Positions 32,545-40,461 of a DNA stretch of 55,799 bases are shown here, in pieces. Each line of letters opens with the position of its first letter. Position 1 is the stretch's first letter. This DNA is from SIG424 sp045546695 (GTDB lineage: Bacteria; Bacillota; Clostridia; UBA1212; UBA1255), in assembly GCA_045546695.1 (NCBI GenBank), contig JAZQDE010000051.1:1-55799 (forward strand), written 5' to 3'. The notes under the pieces were generated by a model, which searched no databases, had not been told where the DNA came from, and worked only from the letters and a program-made list of their open reading frames with translations. A program made the translations under genes and the position numbers.

Positions 32545-32568
32545 TACATTTTCACGAACTTCTGTTCG
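32531..32568. promoter_or_regulatory. Candidate SOS (LexA/DinR-like) box and dyad around the -35
   Basis: CGAACTTCTGTTCG (32555-32568) has the CGAAC-N4-GTTCG core of Gram-positive SOS boxes, ending 10 bp upstream of the -35 box. A second GTTCGTG (32531-32537) forms a 7-bp inverted repeat with CACGAAC (32553-32559) across the -35. The four inner bases do not follow the Bacillus preference, and the box is upstream of rather than over the promoter, so LexA binding is plausible but not secure. Confidence 0.5.
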
Positions 32569-32641
32569 CTTTTTTTATTGAAGCAATCTCAACCATTAGT
32601 GGAAACATCCTGAAAAAGTTGAAACATCAATGCCGGAGGGG

Positions 32642-32708
32642 CACCGCGACTACAAGTGGGACATTTTCCCTTGTGGTTTAGTAGGACATTATCATAAATG
32701 GCTTACAC
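32642..32708 (+). repeat. IS-end-like dispersed repeat, left copy
   Basis: 67 bp matching 55493-55559 in inverted orientation with two mismatches. Inside are two spaced direct repeats, GTGGGACATT and GTAGGACATT, the layout of multiple transposase-binding sites at IS21/IS481-type ends. Just upstream (32600-32630) is a different pair, GTGGAAACATC and GTTGAAACATC. No transposase gene is present, so these look like solo ends or remnants. Confidence 0.65.
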
Positions 32709-32734
32709 TTTGTTACTTTTTAATAAAATAACTG

Positions 32735-32763
32735 TTGACATTTCCTTTACCCTATAGTATTAT
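32735..32763 (+). promoter_or_regulatory. Promoter of tRNA-Glu
   Basis: TTGACA (32735-32740), a 17-bp spacer and TATTAT (32758-32763), 14 bp before the tRNA. Confidence 0.8.
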
Positions 32764-32777
32764 TTGCAAGTCAAGTC

Positions 32778-32849
32778 GGCTCATTGGTCAAGCGGCTAAG
32801 ACGCCGCCCTCTCACGGCGGAAACAGGAGTTCGATTCTCCTATGAGTCA
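32778..32849 (+). tRNA. tRNA-Glu, anticodon CTC
   Basis: A cloverleaf of 72 nt. The acceptor stem GGCTCAT/ATGAGTC has one G-U pair and discriminator A. The D arm lies around GGTCAAGCGGCTAAGAC, the anticodon arm is CCGCC-CTCTCAC-GGCGG with anticodon CTC (reads GAG), and the T arm is CAGGA-GTTCGAT-TCTCC-like. No CCA is encoded. It has its own promoter and terminator and stands alone, not in a tRNA cluster. Confidence 0.95.
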
Positions 32850-32855
32850 TAAGAC

Positions 32856-32889
32856 AAAAAACGAACTATTTCACAATAGTTCGTTTTTT
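32856..32889. terminator. Bidirectional terminator of tRNA-Glu and glycerate kinase
   Basis: A 15-bp stem AAAAAACGAACTATT / AATAGTTCGTTTTTT with a 4-nt loop and T-runs on both strands. It lies between the tRNA and the convergent glycerate kinase gene. Confidence 0.9.
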
Positions 32890-32928
32890 TATTTCATCAC
32901 ATAAAGTTTCCCTAAAACCGTCTACTTT

Positions 32929-34041
32929 TCACCAATCAGCCCCACTCAGCACTTTCCTTACCTTCTGTTCAAGCAGTTGCGATGCGTTTTCCATCGCATA
33001 TTGTGTTGAGTAGCTTCCCCTGATCTCATACGCCTTGCTTATTCCCATTTTATGTAAACATTCCTCATCAGCCTCTACTATACCGCCAAAAGCAATAACA
33101 CTCACGCCCTTTGCGAGCGCACGCCTGCCGATGCCGGATACTGCTTTGCCCTGAACAGACTGAAAATCAATCTTGCCTTCGCCTGTTATAACAAGAGTGC
33201 TGTCAGTTAGCTTTGATTCAAAGCCGAGAATATCAAGAACTGCGTCGATACCTGACACTTTTTGGGCACCGCAATATGCCATAAGTCCAAAAGCGACACC
33301 GCCGGCTGCACCGGCGCCCGGATTATGTTCACACGAGCCGGGAGATATTGTAGCAAAATGCTTCATACCTGCTTCCAGATAATGGCTGATCTCCTCAGTC
33401 GCCCCCTTTTGAGGCGAATAAAGAAGCGTCGTACCTGTTTCGCCAAAAAGTGGTATATCAACGTCACATGCCAGAATAATCTCCGACTCATAAATCCGTT
33501 TGTCAAATCCTGACAGATCCACACTGGTAATTTTTGGCAAATTAAGACCACAACCCTTAAGAGCATTTCCATTTTTATCCTTAAAAACAGCACCGAGAGC
33601 AGACAGGGCACCTGTGCCGGCGTCGTTTGTGGCACTACCGCCGAGACCAACAATAAAACGCCTTACATTTTTATCAAGCGCATCTTTAATAAGTTCTCCG
33701 ACGCCATACGTTGACGTATACAAGGGATTGCGTTCCAACGGATTCACAAGAGTAAGACCGGCTGCTTCGGCCATTTCAATCACACAGCTACCGTCATTCA
33801 GAATCATATATCTGGCATCAACCGGCCTGCCCAGCGGACCTGAAACATTAACAGTAATTACCTTTCCCTCGCATGCTGTAGAGCAGATATCAACAAAACC
33901 CTCGCCGCCATCAGAAACGGGCATGAGAATACACTCGCAGCTATTTCCATAAACTGCCATAGCTGCATTTTTAATACACAAAGCAGCCTGCATTGCGCTG
34001 AGGCTGCCTTTAAAAGAATCAGGAGCAATAATTATTTTCAT
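32929..34041 (-). CDS. Glycerate kinase, GlxK/GarK type (370 aa)
   Basis: Phosphorylates glycerate to 2- or 3-phosphoglycerate. The family start APDSFKGSLSA, SDGGEGFVD, FIVGLGGSATNDAGTGAL, ACDVDIPLFG and SPQKGA are present, as is ITGEGKIDFQSVQGK near the C-terminus. The usual Asn in CDV-x-NPL is replaced by Ile (DIPL). It overlaps the DUF362 gene by 4 bp (ATGA) and is the last gene of the rhaA-metF-DUF362 group. Confidence 0.93.
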   Translation of the reverse strand: MKIIIAPDSFKGSLSAMQAALCIKNAAMAVYGNSCECILMPVSDGGEGFVDICSTACEGKVITVNVSGPLGRPVDARYMILNDGSCVIEMAEAAGLTLVNPLERNPLYTSTYGVGELIKDALDKNVRRFIVGLGGSATNDAGTGALSALGAVFKDKNGNALKGCGLNLPKITSVDLSGFDKRIYESEIILACDVDIPLFGETGTTLLYSPQKGATEEISHYLEAGMKHFATISPGSCEHNPGAGAAGGVAFGLMAYCGAQKVSGIDAVLDILGFESKLTDSTLVITGEGKIDFQSVQGKAVSGIGRRALAKGVSVIAFGGIVEADEECLHKMGISKAYEIRGSYSTQYAMENASQLLEQKVRKVLSGADW

Positions 34042-34901
34042 ATTTCAATCAATTCATACTCAAGAGAGCCGACACCAAGTGCGGCCGAAGCATTAACAGT
34101 CAGAATACCATTTCTTGACTCAATTCTTTCTATTAAATGGTCACGACCGGGGTCATCTGAGCTATAAACAAGATCAAGACAAGCCTTGTCAATTGCTACC
34201 GGATCAAACGACGCCAGCACGCCAATATCCTGCATGCATGGGTCTTCTGCAACAGCGCAACAGTCACAGTCAACTGACATATTTTTCATAACGTTAATAT
34301 ACGCAGCTTTGCCATTAAAGAACTTAACCACACCGGAGGCAGCATCTGCCATTGATTCAAGGAAAATATCCTGCTGTGTATTCCAATAATCGGAAGTATC
34401 TCCGCCACCGTGAATATATGCTTTACCATAACTTGAAGCAATGCCGATAGAAAGCTGCTTAAGCGCGCCACCAAACCCGCCCATAGGATGTCCCTTAAAA
34501 TGTGACAAAACAAGCAAAGACTCATAATTTGCAAGATTTTTACCAACGTAATTTTGCTTGATTCTCTTGCCGTTTTCTATATCAAGGACAAGGTCGGGAC
34601 CTTCGGAATCCATAATGTCAACGTTATAAAACTCACTCCAGCCATGCTCTTTCATGAGCTTTATATGCTTGTCTGTAACGTTACGCATGCCTTCATAAGC
34701 AGTGTTACACTCAACAATCGTGCCAGCAACATTTTCCATAATCAGCTTCCAGAAATCGGGACGCAAAAAGTTCTGGTTGCCCTTTTCACCGGAGTGAACC
34801 TTTACAGCCACGCGCCCAGGCAAATCAGCATTCAATGCCTTATATATTTTCAGAACACCTTCCGGTGAAATATCCTTCGTGAAAAAAACTTTAGATTTCA
34901 T
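34038..34901 (-). CDS. DUF362 protein without ferredoxin domain (287 aa)
   Basis: The DUF362 core is seen at VAVKVHSGEKGNQNFLRPDF, FKGHPMGGFGGALKQLSIG and DPVAIDKACLDLVY. Many DUF362 proteins are about 370 aa with a 4Fe-4S ferredoxin part; here that part is missing and only a short Cys cluster (DCDCC..EDPC) remains. The biochemical role is unknown. It starts 36 bp after metF and overlaps the glycerate kinase by 4 bp. Confidence 0.8.
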   Translation of the reverse strand: MKSKVFFTKDISPEGVLKIYKALNADLPGRVAVKVHSGEKGNQNFLRPDFWKLIMENVAGTIVECNTAYEGMRNVTDKHIKLMKEHGWSEFYNVDIMDSEGPDLVLDIENGKRIKQNYVGKNLANYESLLVLSHFKGHPMGGFGGALKQLSIGIASSYGKAYIHGGGDTSDYWNTQQDIFLESMADAASGVVKFFNGKAAYINVMKNMSVDCDCCAVAEDPCMQDIGVLASFDPVAIDKACLDLVYSSDDPGRDHLIERIESRNGILTVNASAALGVGSLEYELIEI

Positions 34902-34937
34902 TTTTACCTCTTTTTACCATATAAAAAAGAAGCCTCA

Positions 34938-35804
34938 TCAAAGAAGCTTCTCAATTGCACCATAGATTTTTTTAACAACATATGGATTGTTCATCGCATA
35001 AAGATGAATACCATCTACGTTGTACGACAGCAAGTCAACAATCTGGTCAACGGCATAAGCAATACCGCTCTCAACGATTGCCTCAGGATTATCTCCGTAT
35101 TTTTGCATCATTTTGGCAAACTTGGGAGGAAGACTTGCGCCACAAAGCGTAACCATACGCTCAATCTGTTTTTTGTTTGTTACAGGCATAATACCTGCCT
35201 CAATCGGCACGTTTATACCCTTTTTGGCTACCATATCAAGGAAGTCATAATAATAATTATTATCAAAAAAGAGCTGGCTTATCAGATGTGTAGCACCTGC
35301 ATCAACCTTAATTTTCAGATTTTCAACGTCCTTTTCAATAGTGCCTGCCTCTACGTGACCTTCAGGATAACATGCACCGCATATATCAAAATCACCGATG
35401 TCAGATTTTGCAATATAACTTACAAGATCAGAAGCATAGTGAAAATCGTTGAGCTTCGGAACATCCGGCACAACGTCGCCACGAAGAGCGAGAATATTGT
35501 CAACATCATTTTCCTTAAGCCTTCTGAGCGTCTCATCAACGTCAGCGCAGGAATTGTAAAGACATGACAAATGAGCAACAGACTCAACACCGTATTTATG
35601 CTTAACAATAGAAGCAATCTCAGCAGTTCTGTTGTCAGTGCCGTTTCCGCCGGCACCATACGTCACACTGATAAAAGCCGGTCTAACTTTGACCAGCTCA
35701 TCTAATGTTGAATATATTGTTTCGATAGGACTTGTTTTCTTTGGAGGGAAAATCTCCAAAGAAAACAAGGGCTTACCTTCAATAAATAAATCTTTGATTT
35801 TCAT
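34938..35804 (-). CDS. metF: Methylenetetrahydrofolate reductase (288 aa)
   Basis: A flavoprotein TIM barrel reducing 5,10-methylene-THF to 5-methyl-THF. The N-terminal SLEIFPPK carries the catalytic Glu; AFISVTYGAGG, HLSCLYNS, ILALRGDVVPD, CGACYPEGH and THLISQLFFDN follow in order. Normal length for a bacterial single-domain MTHFR. The start is only 2 bp after the stop of rhaA with a weak AAGAGA ribosome site, so its translation probably depends on rhaA. Such linkage of MTHFR to rhamnose isomerase is not a usual arrangement. Confidence 0.94.
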   Translation of the reverse strand: MKIKDLFIEGKPLFSLEIFPPKKTSPIETIYSTLDELVKVRPAFISVTYGAGGNGTDNRTAEIASIVKHKYGVESVAHLSCLYNSCADVDETLRRLKENDVDNILALRGDVVPDVPKLNDFHYASDLVSYIAKSDIGDFDICGACYPEGHVEAGTIEKDVENLKIKVDAGATHLISQLFFDNNYYYDFLDMVAKKGINVPIEAGIMPVTNKKQIERMVTLCGASLPPKFAKMMQKYGDNPEAIVESGIAYAVDQIVDLLSYNVDGIHLYAMNNPYVVKKIYGAIEKLL

Positions 35805-35806
35805 GA

Positions 35807-37060
35807 TTATCTCTTAAGTAAAACATCATTTTCGTATGCTTTTACTTCTTTAAGCCAAGCGTCACCAACAGGAACGTTGTTGATCTCACAGAAGTAATCC
35901 CATACAGCACCTGCAGGAAGAGTCTTAACTTCTTCGAGTATAGCGAGTCTTGATGTGAAGTCGAAGTTAACTTCGTACTCTTTGAGCATAGCTGTAGGTT
36001 CGAGTAAAGCAAGAAGAAGAGCCTTCTGCATATTACGCATACCGATAACCCATGCAGCGATACGGTTGATACTTGCATCAAAGAAGTCAAGACCGATGTG
36101 TGTTCTGTCAACAAAATCATTACGAACGAGCTCTTCAGCGATGTTCTTGAGTTCGTCATTGAGAACGATTACGTGGTCACTATCCCATCTTACAGGACGG
36201 CTAACGTGGAGAAGAACTTCTTTTGAATAGCAGAAGATAGCTGATAATTTATCAGAGATAACTTCAGTCGGATGGAAGTGGCCTGCATCGAGACAAACGA
36301 GCTTGCCTCTTGAAATAGCATAACCTGTGCAGAATTCGTTTGAACCAACTGTGTAGCTCTCAGCGCCGATACCGAATACTTTACTCTCAACAGCATCAAG
36401 AGTGTATTCCTCAGGATACTCTACTGAAAATACTTCGTCGAGGCCTTCTGCCATGCGACTTCTCGGACCGAACTTGTCAACTGTTATATCCTTCATGCCG
36501 TCCGGGAACCAGAAATTTGTAACAGCCGGCGTACCGAGCTCTCTACCAAAGTATGCTGCAATCTCACGGCAAGCTTTGCAATGACGAATCCAGAAATCTC
36601 TTACGTTTTTATCAGGATGGCTGATTGTAAGGCCGTCAGCAGACATAGGATGTGAGAAGCATGTAGGGTTGAAATCCAGGCCAACTCCATTCTTCTTAGC
36701 CCATTCTACCCATTTTGCAAAATGCTTAGGTTCAATCTTATCACGTTCAACATTCTCTTCAAAATCGCCGTAAATCGCATGTAAATTGATTCTGTGTTTA
36801 CCAGGAATCAAAGAAAGAGCCTTCTCAATGTCTGCACGAAGTTCGTCGGGAGTAGTTGCTTTTCCGGGGTAATTACCTGTAGTCTGAATACCACCTGTGA
36901 GCTCTCCGTCAGGATTTTCAAAACCGATTACGTCATCGCCCTGCCAGCAATGCATAGAAATCGGAATGTTCTTAAGCTTTTCGAGTACAGCATCTGTGTC
37001 AATACCATATTCTGCATAACGTTTTTTAGCAAGTTCGTAACTTTCTTTTACGTAGTTCAT
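35807..37060 (-). CDS. rhaA: L-rhamnose isomerase (417 aa)
   Basis: Converts L-rhamnose to L-rhamnulose with divalent metal. Motifs include HCWQGDDVIGFE, GGIQTTGNYPGKA, LNLHAIYGDF-like (INLHAIYGDF), GLDFNPTCFSHPMSADGLTISHP, CLDAGHFHPTE, SRPVRWDSDHV and the final GLDFFDASINRIAAWVIG. ATG 37060 is chosen because AAGGAGTG lies 6 nt before it. rhaB and rhaD are not in the window. The FGGY kinase at 20742-22217 lies far away and in another operon. Confidence 0.95.
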   Translation of the reverse strand: MNYVKESYELAKKRYAEYGIDTDAVLEKLKNIPISMHCWQGDDVIGFENPDGELTGGIQTTGNYPGKATTPDELRADIEKALSLIPGKHRINLHAIYGDFEENVERDKIEPKHFAKWVEWAKKNGVGLDFNPTCFSHPMSADGLTISHPDKNVRDFWIRHCKACREIAAYFGRELGTPAVTNFWFPDGMKDITVDKFGPRSRMAEGLDEVFSVEYPEEYTLDAVESKVFGIGAESYTVGSNEFCTGYAISRGKLVCLDAGHFHPTEVISDKLSAIFCYSKEVLLHVSRPVRWDSDHVIVLNDELKNIAEELVRNDFVDRTHIGLDFFDASINRIAAWVIGMRNMQKALLLALLEPTAMLKEYEVNFDFTSRLAILEEVKTLPAGAVWDYFCEINNVPVGDAWLKEVKAYENDVLLKR

Positions 37061-37113
37061 TTTATACACTCCTTAACAAAAAATATGTAATTATCAAATT
37101 AAATAACACGCTA

Positions 37114-37142
37114 AGAATACTATATTAATCAGATAAAAGCAA
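37114..37142 (-). promoter_or_regulatory. Possible promoter of the rhaA-metF group
   Basis: Minus-strand TTGCTT (37142-37137), a 17-bp spacer and TATTCT (37119-37114) in the 95-bp gap before rhaA. A moderate match, so a regulated promoter is possible. Confidence 0.45.
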
Positions 37143-37154
37143 GAAAATAATTGC

Positions 37155-37514
37155 TCAATACGCAAGCAATCCCATAAATGACATTTCTGCTTGTGTAGTA
37201 TCAAGTCTGCTGTACTGAACAACTACAGGAACGTCACTTTCAACAAGCATAGCGTATGGTACTCCTCGTTCTACTTTCTTTCCGTCTTCACTTACAATCT
37301 TATCCATTCTTATATGGTTAGTTCTTCTTGCTCCGCAAATCGCTTTAAAGCCGGAAACAGGTTCTTTGTTTTCAAAATATAATGTAATTAAAATGTTTGC
37401 ATCCTTGTCACCTGTGTTGAGAACACAAACAGCCTCGTGGCTGACATAACTTCCGATGTCTGTTTCCGGGTAAAAAGCATCGGGAATAAACCATGTACAT
37501 TTTCCGCATTCCAT
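37155..37514 (-). CDS. Sensory rhodopsin transducer (ASRT) family protein (119 aa)
   Basis: The whole protein follows the Anabaena sensory rhodopsin transducer pattern: TWFIPDAFYP, YVSHEAVCVLNTGDKDANILITLYFENKEPVSGFK, ARRTNHIRMD and VESDVPVVVQYSRLDTTQAEMSFMGLLAY. ASRT is a small beta-sandwich tetramer; its superfamily has been proposed to bind small molecules and occurs in sugar-utilisation neighbourhoods. No rhodopsin gene is present. It lies between DUF4364 (21 bp) and rhaA (about 95 bp with a promoter), so a link to rhamnose-type sugars is the simplest inference. Confidence 0.82.
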   Translation of the reverse strand: MECGKCTWFIPDAFYPETDIGSYVSHEAVCVLNTGDKDANILITLYFENKEPVSGFKAICGARRTNHIRMDKIVSEDGKKVERGVPYAMLVESDVPVVVQYSRLDTTQAEMSFMGLLAY

Positions 37515-37535
37515 AACGTAATACCTCCGTAAAAA

Positions 37536-38078
37536 TTAATTTATACCACCGTATCTGTAAAACAATTCAGTAAGTTCAAGATACATTTTAGTGCTGTTTT
37601 TCTTCCACGCCTCACTGATAGCAGACGCCGCCTTCCGGCTTCCAACCGGAATTTTCAGGTCAACAATACAATTTGTCCCCTCTCGCACGTAACATCTTAC
37701 GTAATAATTGCCGCGTTCATCTTCAAAAACATCGGCATTCGTATTCATTTTCTGTGAAATAGTATCTTTATTTTCTTCAATATATTTATCGTATCTTGCG
37801 CCAAGTCCGCCTGCTATCATATAGCTCAAAGATGACGCAATCTCCCTGCCCTTGTTTGTAACACAATAAACAGGAAGTCCGCTGCTGTCCAATATTCTGT
37901 CAATCATTCCCATAGAAACAAGCTGTGCTACTGCCTGCTGCATAGAAAAATAATTAACAAGTCCCGGCGACAATATCACTTCTGTAAGATACAGCTCCGA
38001 AACGAACATATCCAATTTGTCAAGAACATGCAGAATCAATACTTTATTTGCTGTAAGCTGGTCGTTGTTTTCGTACAT
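37536..38078 (-). CDS. DUF4364 family protein (180 aa)
   Basis: The N-terminal 90 residues look like a winged helix: NKVLILHVLDKLDMFVSELYLTEVIL and YFSMQQAVAQLVSMGMIDRI, then YCVTNKGREIASSL. The C-terminal half is a small alpha/beta domain (YYVRCYVREGTNCIVDLKIPV). The family is typical of Clostridia and its place downstream of obgE is conserved, so a transcriptional regulator is likely. Its targets are unknown. Confidence 0.82.
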   Translation of the reverse strand: MYENNDQLTANKVLILHVLDKLDMFVSELYLTEVILSPGLVNYFSMQQAVAQLVSMGMIDRILDSSGLPVYCVTNKGREIASSLSYMIAGGLGARYDKYIEENKDTISQKMNTNADVFEDERGNYYVRCYVREGTNCIVDLKIPVGSRKAASAISEAWKKNSTKMYLELTELFYRYGGIN

Positions 38079-38088
38079 TCGAAACCTC

Positions 38089-39408
38089 TTATTCTACATA
38101 ATCGAATTCAATATCATAAATTTTAACAGTATCATTTTCTTTGATACCCTTCTTTACCAGAGCGTCAATAAGACCTTTTTTACGTATAATTCTCTGGAAA
38201 TATGCGGTAGACTCATAGTCCTCAAGATTGGTAGATTCTACCACGTTCTTAATCCAGTTACCTTCAACAATATATACGTTGCCTTCTACCCTGATTGTGA
38301 AAAGTTCTTCATCGGCTACAGCCTTGTGAACAGCAATCTCTTCCTTAATAGATAATGTCGCAAGCTGATTCGGCATTTTATCAAGTATGCTTCCACAATA
38401 TGCCATAATCTCTGAAACGCCTGAATTTGTAACAGCAGACATTTCAAAAACACGCCACGCGCCCTTTTCATATGTGTCTTCTATATTTTCACGATTCTCC
38501 TCAAGCCATGCTTCAAATTTCTCTTTGAATTCTGAAACACGCTCCGAGTCAATATCTGTCTTATTCAATGCTATAATCTGCGGTTTAGCTGCGAGGTCGG
38601 GACTGAACTGCATCAGCTCGTCATTGATTTTCAGAAAATCCTCAAAAGGTTCTCTGCCCTCGCTGCCCGAAACATCGATAACGTGAACAATAAGTCTTGT
38701 CCTTTCGATGTGTCTTAAAAACTCATGTCCGAGTCCGAGTCCCTGGCTCGCGCCCTCAATAAGTCCCGGAATATCTGCAATTGCAAAACTTCTCTCGCCT
38801 TCATTGAAAACAACACCGAGATTCGGAACGATTGTTGTGAAATGATAGTCGGCAATCTCCGGCTTTGCCGCTGTGCATACTGAAAGCAACGTTGATTTGC
38901 CAACATTCGGATATCCGACAAGACCAACGTCTGCCAGCAGCTTAAGTTCAAGCTTAAGATTAAGCTCCACACCTTCGTGTCCTGCTCTGGCAAAATTAGG
39001 AATCTGTCTTGTCGCTGTAGCAAAATGCATGTTTCCCTGGCCGCCTCTGCCGCCTTTTGCAATTATAACGCGCTGGTCAACCTCAGTAAGGTCAGCTAAA
39101 ATCTCGCCGGTGTCACTGTTTTTAACAACAGTACCTTGCGGAACTTTAACAATAAGATCCTGACCACTCTTGCCCGTCATCTTATTTTTCCTGCCGGGCT
39201 CGCCGTTCTGCGCTGCAAATTTACGCTTATATCTGAAATCCATAAGAGTGGACATGCCTGTATCAACTGTGAAAATAACGTCGCCGCCCTTTCCGCCGTC
39301 GCCACCGTCGGGACCGCCTGCATTAACGTACTTTTCACGGTGAAAAGCAACGATACCGTCACCGCCTCTGCCTGATTTTACAAATATATTCGCTCTGTCT
39401 ATAAACAT
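38089..39408 (-). CDS. obgE: GTPase Obg (439 aa)
   Basis: An essential GTPase of 50S assembly and stress response. The Obg glycine-rich domain (1-158; GGPDGGDGGKGGDVIF) is followed by the G domain with GYPNVGKS (165-172), DIPGLIEGAS and NKTD, and a C-terminal OCT domain. Standard length. It comes after a terminator-like hairpin behind rpmA, so its expression may depend on read-through. Confidence 0.96.
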   Translation of the reverse strand: MFIDRANIFVKSGRGGDGIVAFHREKYVNAGGPDGGDGGKGGDVIFTVDTGMSTLMDFRYKRKFAAQNGEPGRKNKMTGKSGQDLIVKVPQGTVVKNSDTGEILADLTEVDQRVIIAKGGRGGQGNMHFATATRQIPNFARAGHEGVELNLKLELKLLADVGLVGYPNVGKSTLLSVCTAAKPEIADYHFTTIVPNLGVVFNEGERSFAIADIPGLIEGASQGLGLGHEFLRHIERTRLIVHVIDVSGSEGREPFEDFLKINDELMQFSPDLAAKPQIIALNKTDIDSERVSEFKEKFEAWLEENRENIEDTYEKGAWRVFEMSAVTNSGVSEIMAYCGSILDKMPNQLATLSIKEEIAVHKAVADEELFTIRVEGNVYIVEGNWIKNVVESTNLEDYESTAYFQRIIRKKGLIDALVKKGIKENDTVKIYDIEFDYVE

Positions 39409-39445
39409 TTTCTGCTACCTCATTTAAATAACGTGAATTAACAAA

Positions 39446-39483
39446 AAGACCGCTAAACATATCAATTATATGGTAGCGGTCTT
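39446..39483 (-). terminator. Intrinsic terminator between rpmA and obgE
   Basis: Minus-strand stem AAGACCGCTA / TAGCGGTCTT with an inner ATAT pairing and a following TTTTTG. It would end or attenuate the rplU-prp-rpmA transcript. Confidence 0.8.
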
Positions 39484-39504
39484 AGTTATTTAATCTGTGA
39501 AAAA

Positions 39505-39783
39505 TTAAGCCTCAGTAACAACTGCCTGCTTCTTATCTTTTCCAAGTCTGCGGAATGAAAGCTTTCCGTCAACCAATGCATATAAAGTATAATCGGAACC
39601 GATGCCTACATTCTCACCGGGATAAATCTTGGTACCTCTTTGTCTCACAAGAATATTACCGGCTAAAACATACTGACCATCTGCCTTTTTAAGACCCAGA
39701 CGCTTTGACTCGGAATCTCTACCGTTCTTTGAGCTACCCAGACCTTTTTTATGTGCAAATAATTGCAAGTTAACTCTGATCAT
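39505..39783 (-). CDS. rpmA: 50S ribosomal protein L27 with cleavable N-terminus (92 aa)
   Basis: The precursor begins MIRVNLQLFAHKKGLGSSKNG. The LQLF-AHKK junction is the Firmicutes Prp cleavage site, after Phe9, exposing the mature AHKKG that reaches the peptidyl transferase centre. The body of the protein is standard. The gene for the matching protease is immediately upstream. Confidence 0.96.
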   Translation of the reverse strand: MIRVNLQLFAHKKGLGSSKNGRDSESKRLGLKKADGQYVLAGNILVRQRGTKIYPGENVGIGSDYTLYALVDGKLSFRRLGKDKKQAVVTEA

Positions 39784-39788
39784 TTCGT

Positions 39789-40127
39789 TTACACCTCCTG
39801 AATTAATTCGTGTATCCTAATATATCTGTTCCCATATGACTCCTGAATCTGTTTAAGACCTATGCACATCGCATCGAGTGCTACATTTGCCTTCAGAGTG
39901 ATATCTTCGCTCTTGCCACCTGCCGGTGTAAATGAGGCATAGCCATCTTCTTCTACAAATTCGCCGTCATATCCGATCTCCATACAATAACCGACTGCGG
40001 TATACATTATCGCCGATACGGCCGCACAAATAATATCTTTGCCTGACGGTCCGTAACCTGCATGTCCTGAAACGGTAAACTTTACTGTCTCTTTGTTATC
40101 ATTTCTGAAAATCTTTACATTAATCAT
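39789..40127 (-). CDS. prp: Ribosomal-processing cysteine protease Prp (112 aa)
   Basis: Removes the N-terminal extension of L27. The catalytic pair is H22 in SGHAGYGPSGKD and C34 in IICAAVSAI. It lies between rplU and rpmA as in other Firmicutes, 15 bp after rplU and 5 bp before rpmA. Confidence 0.94.
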   Translation of the reverse strand: MINVKIFRNDNKETVKFTVSGHAGYGPSGKDIICAAVSAIMYTAVGYCMEIGYDGEFVEEDGYASFTPAGGKSEDITLKANVALDAMCIGLKQIQESYGNRYIRIHELIQEV

Positions 40128-40142
40128 ACTACTTAGACAAAC

Positions 40143-40454
40143 TTACGCGTTGATCTTTTCGATAGTAACCTGTGTATAAGGCTGTCTGTGACCTTGTCTT
40201 TTTCTGTAACCTTTTTTAGCCTTGTGTTTGATGATACGGATCTTTTTACCCTTACCATTCTTAACAACCTTAGCCTCAACAGTAGCGCCTTCAACATAAG
40301 GAGCACCGAACTTAATGTCGTCATCACATGAAACTGCAAGAACCTTGTCAAATACAACTGCTGCATCTGCTTCAGCGTCGAGCTTCTCGATGTAAAGAAC
40401 ATCGCCTTCTTCTACCTTATACTGCTTACCACCTGTAGTTAAAATAGCATACAT
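40143..40454 (-). CDS. rplU: 50S ribosomal protein L21 (103 aa)
   Basis: Starts MYAILTTGGKQYKVEEGDVLYIEKLD and ends with KGYRKRQGHRQPYTQVTIEKI, the complete L21 pattern. The ribosome site GGAGGTG precedes the ATG. First gene of rplU-prp-rpmA, with a structured leader (40462-40576). Confidence 0.97.
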   Translation of the reverse strand: MYAILTTGGKQYKVEEGDVLYIEKLDAEADAAVVFDKVLAVSCDDDIKFGAPYVEGATVEAKVVKNGKGKKIRIIKHKAKKGYRKRQGHRQPYTQVTIEKINA

Positions 40455-40461
40455 TTTTTTG

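Noticed and set aside
32642..32740. A short coding frame reading HRDYKWDIFPCGLVGHYHK
   Set aside because: About 34 codons, no ribosome site, and the inverted copy changes the frame context; better explained as an IS end.
37155..37514. Photosensory signalling role
   Set aside because: No rhodopsin gene or chemotaxis gene is present; only the transducer family fold is shared.
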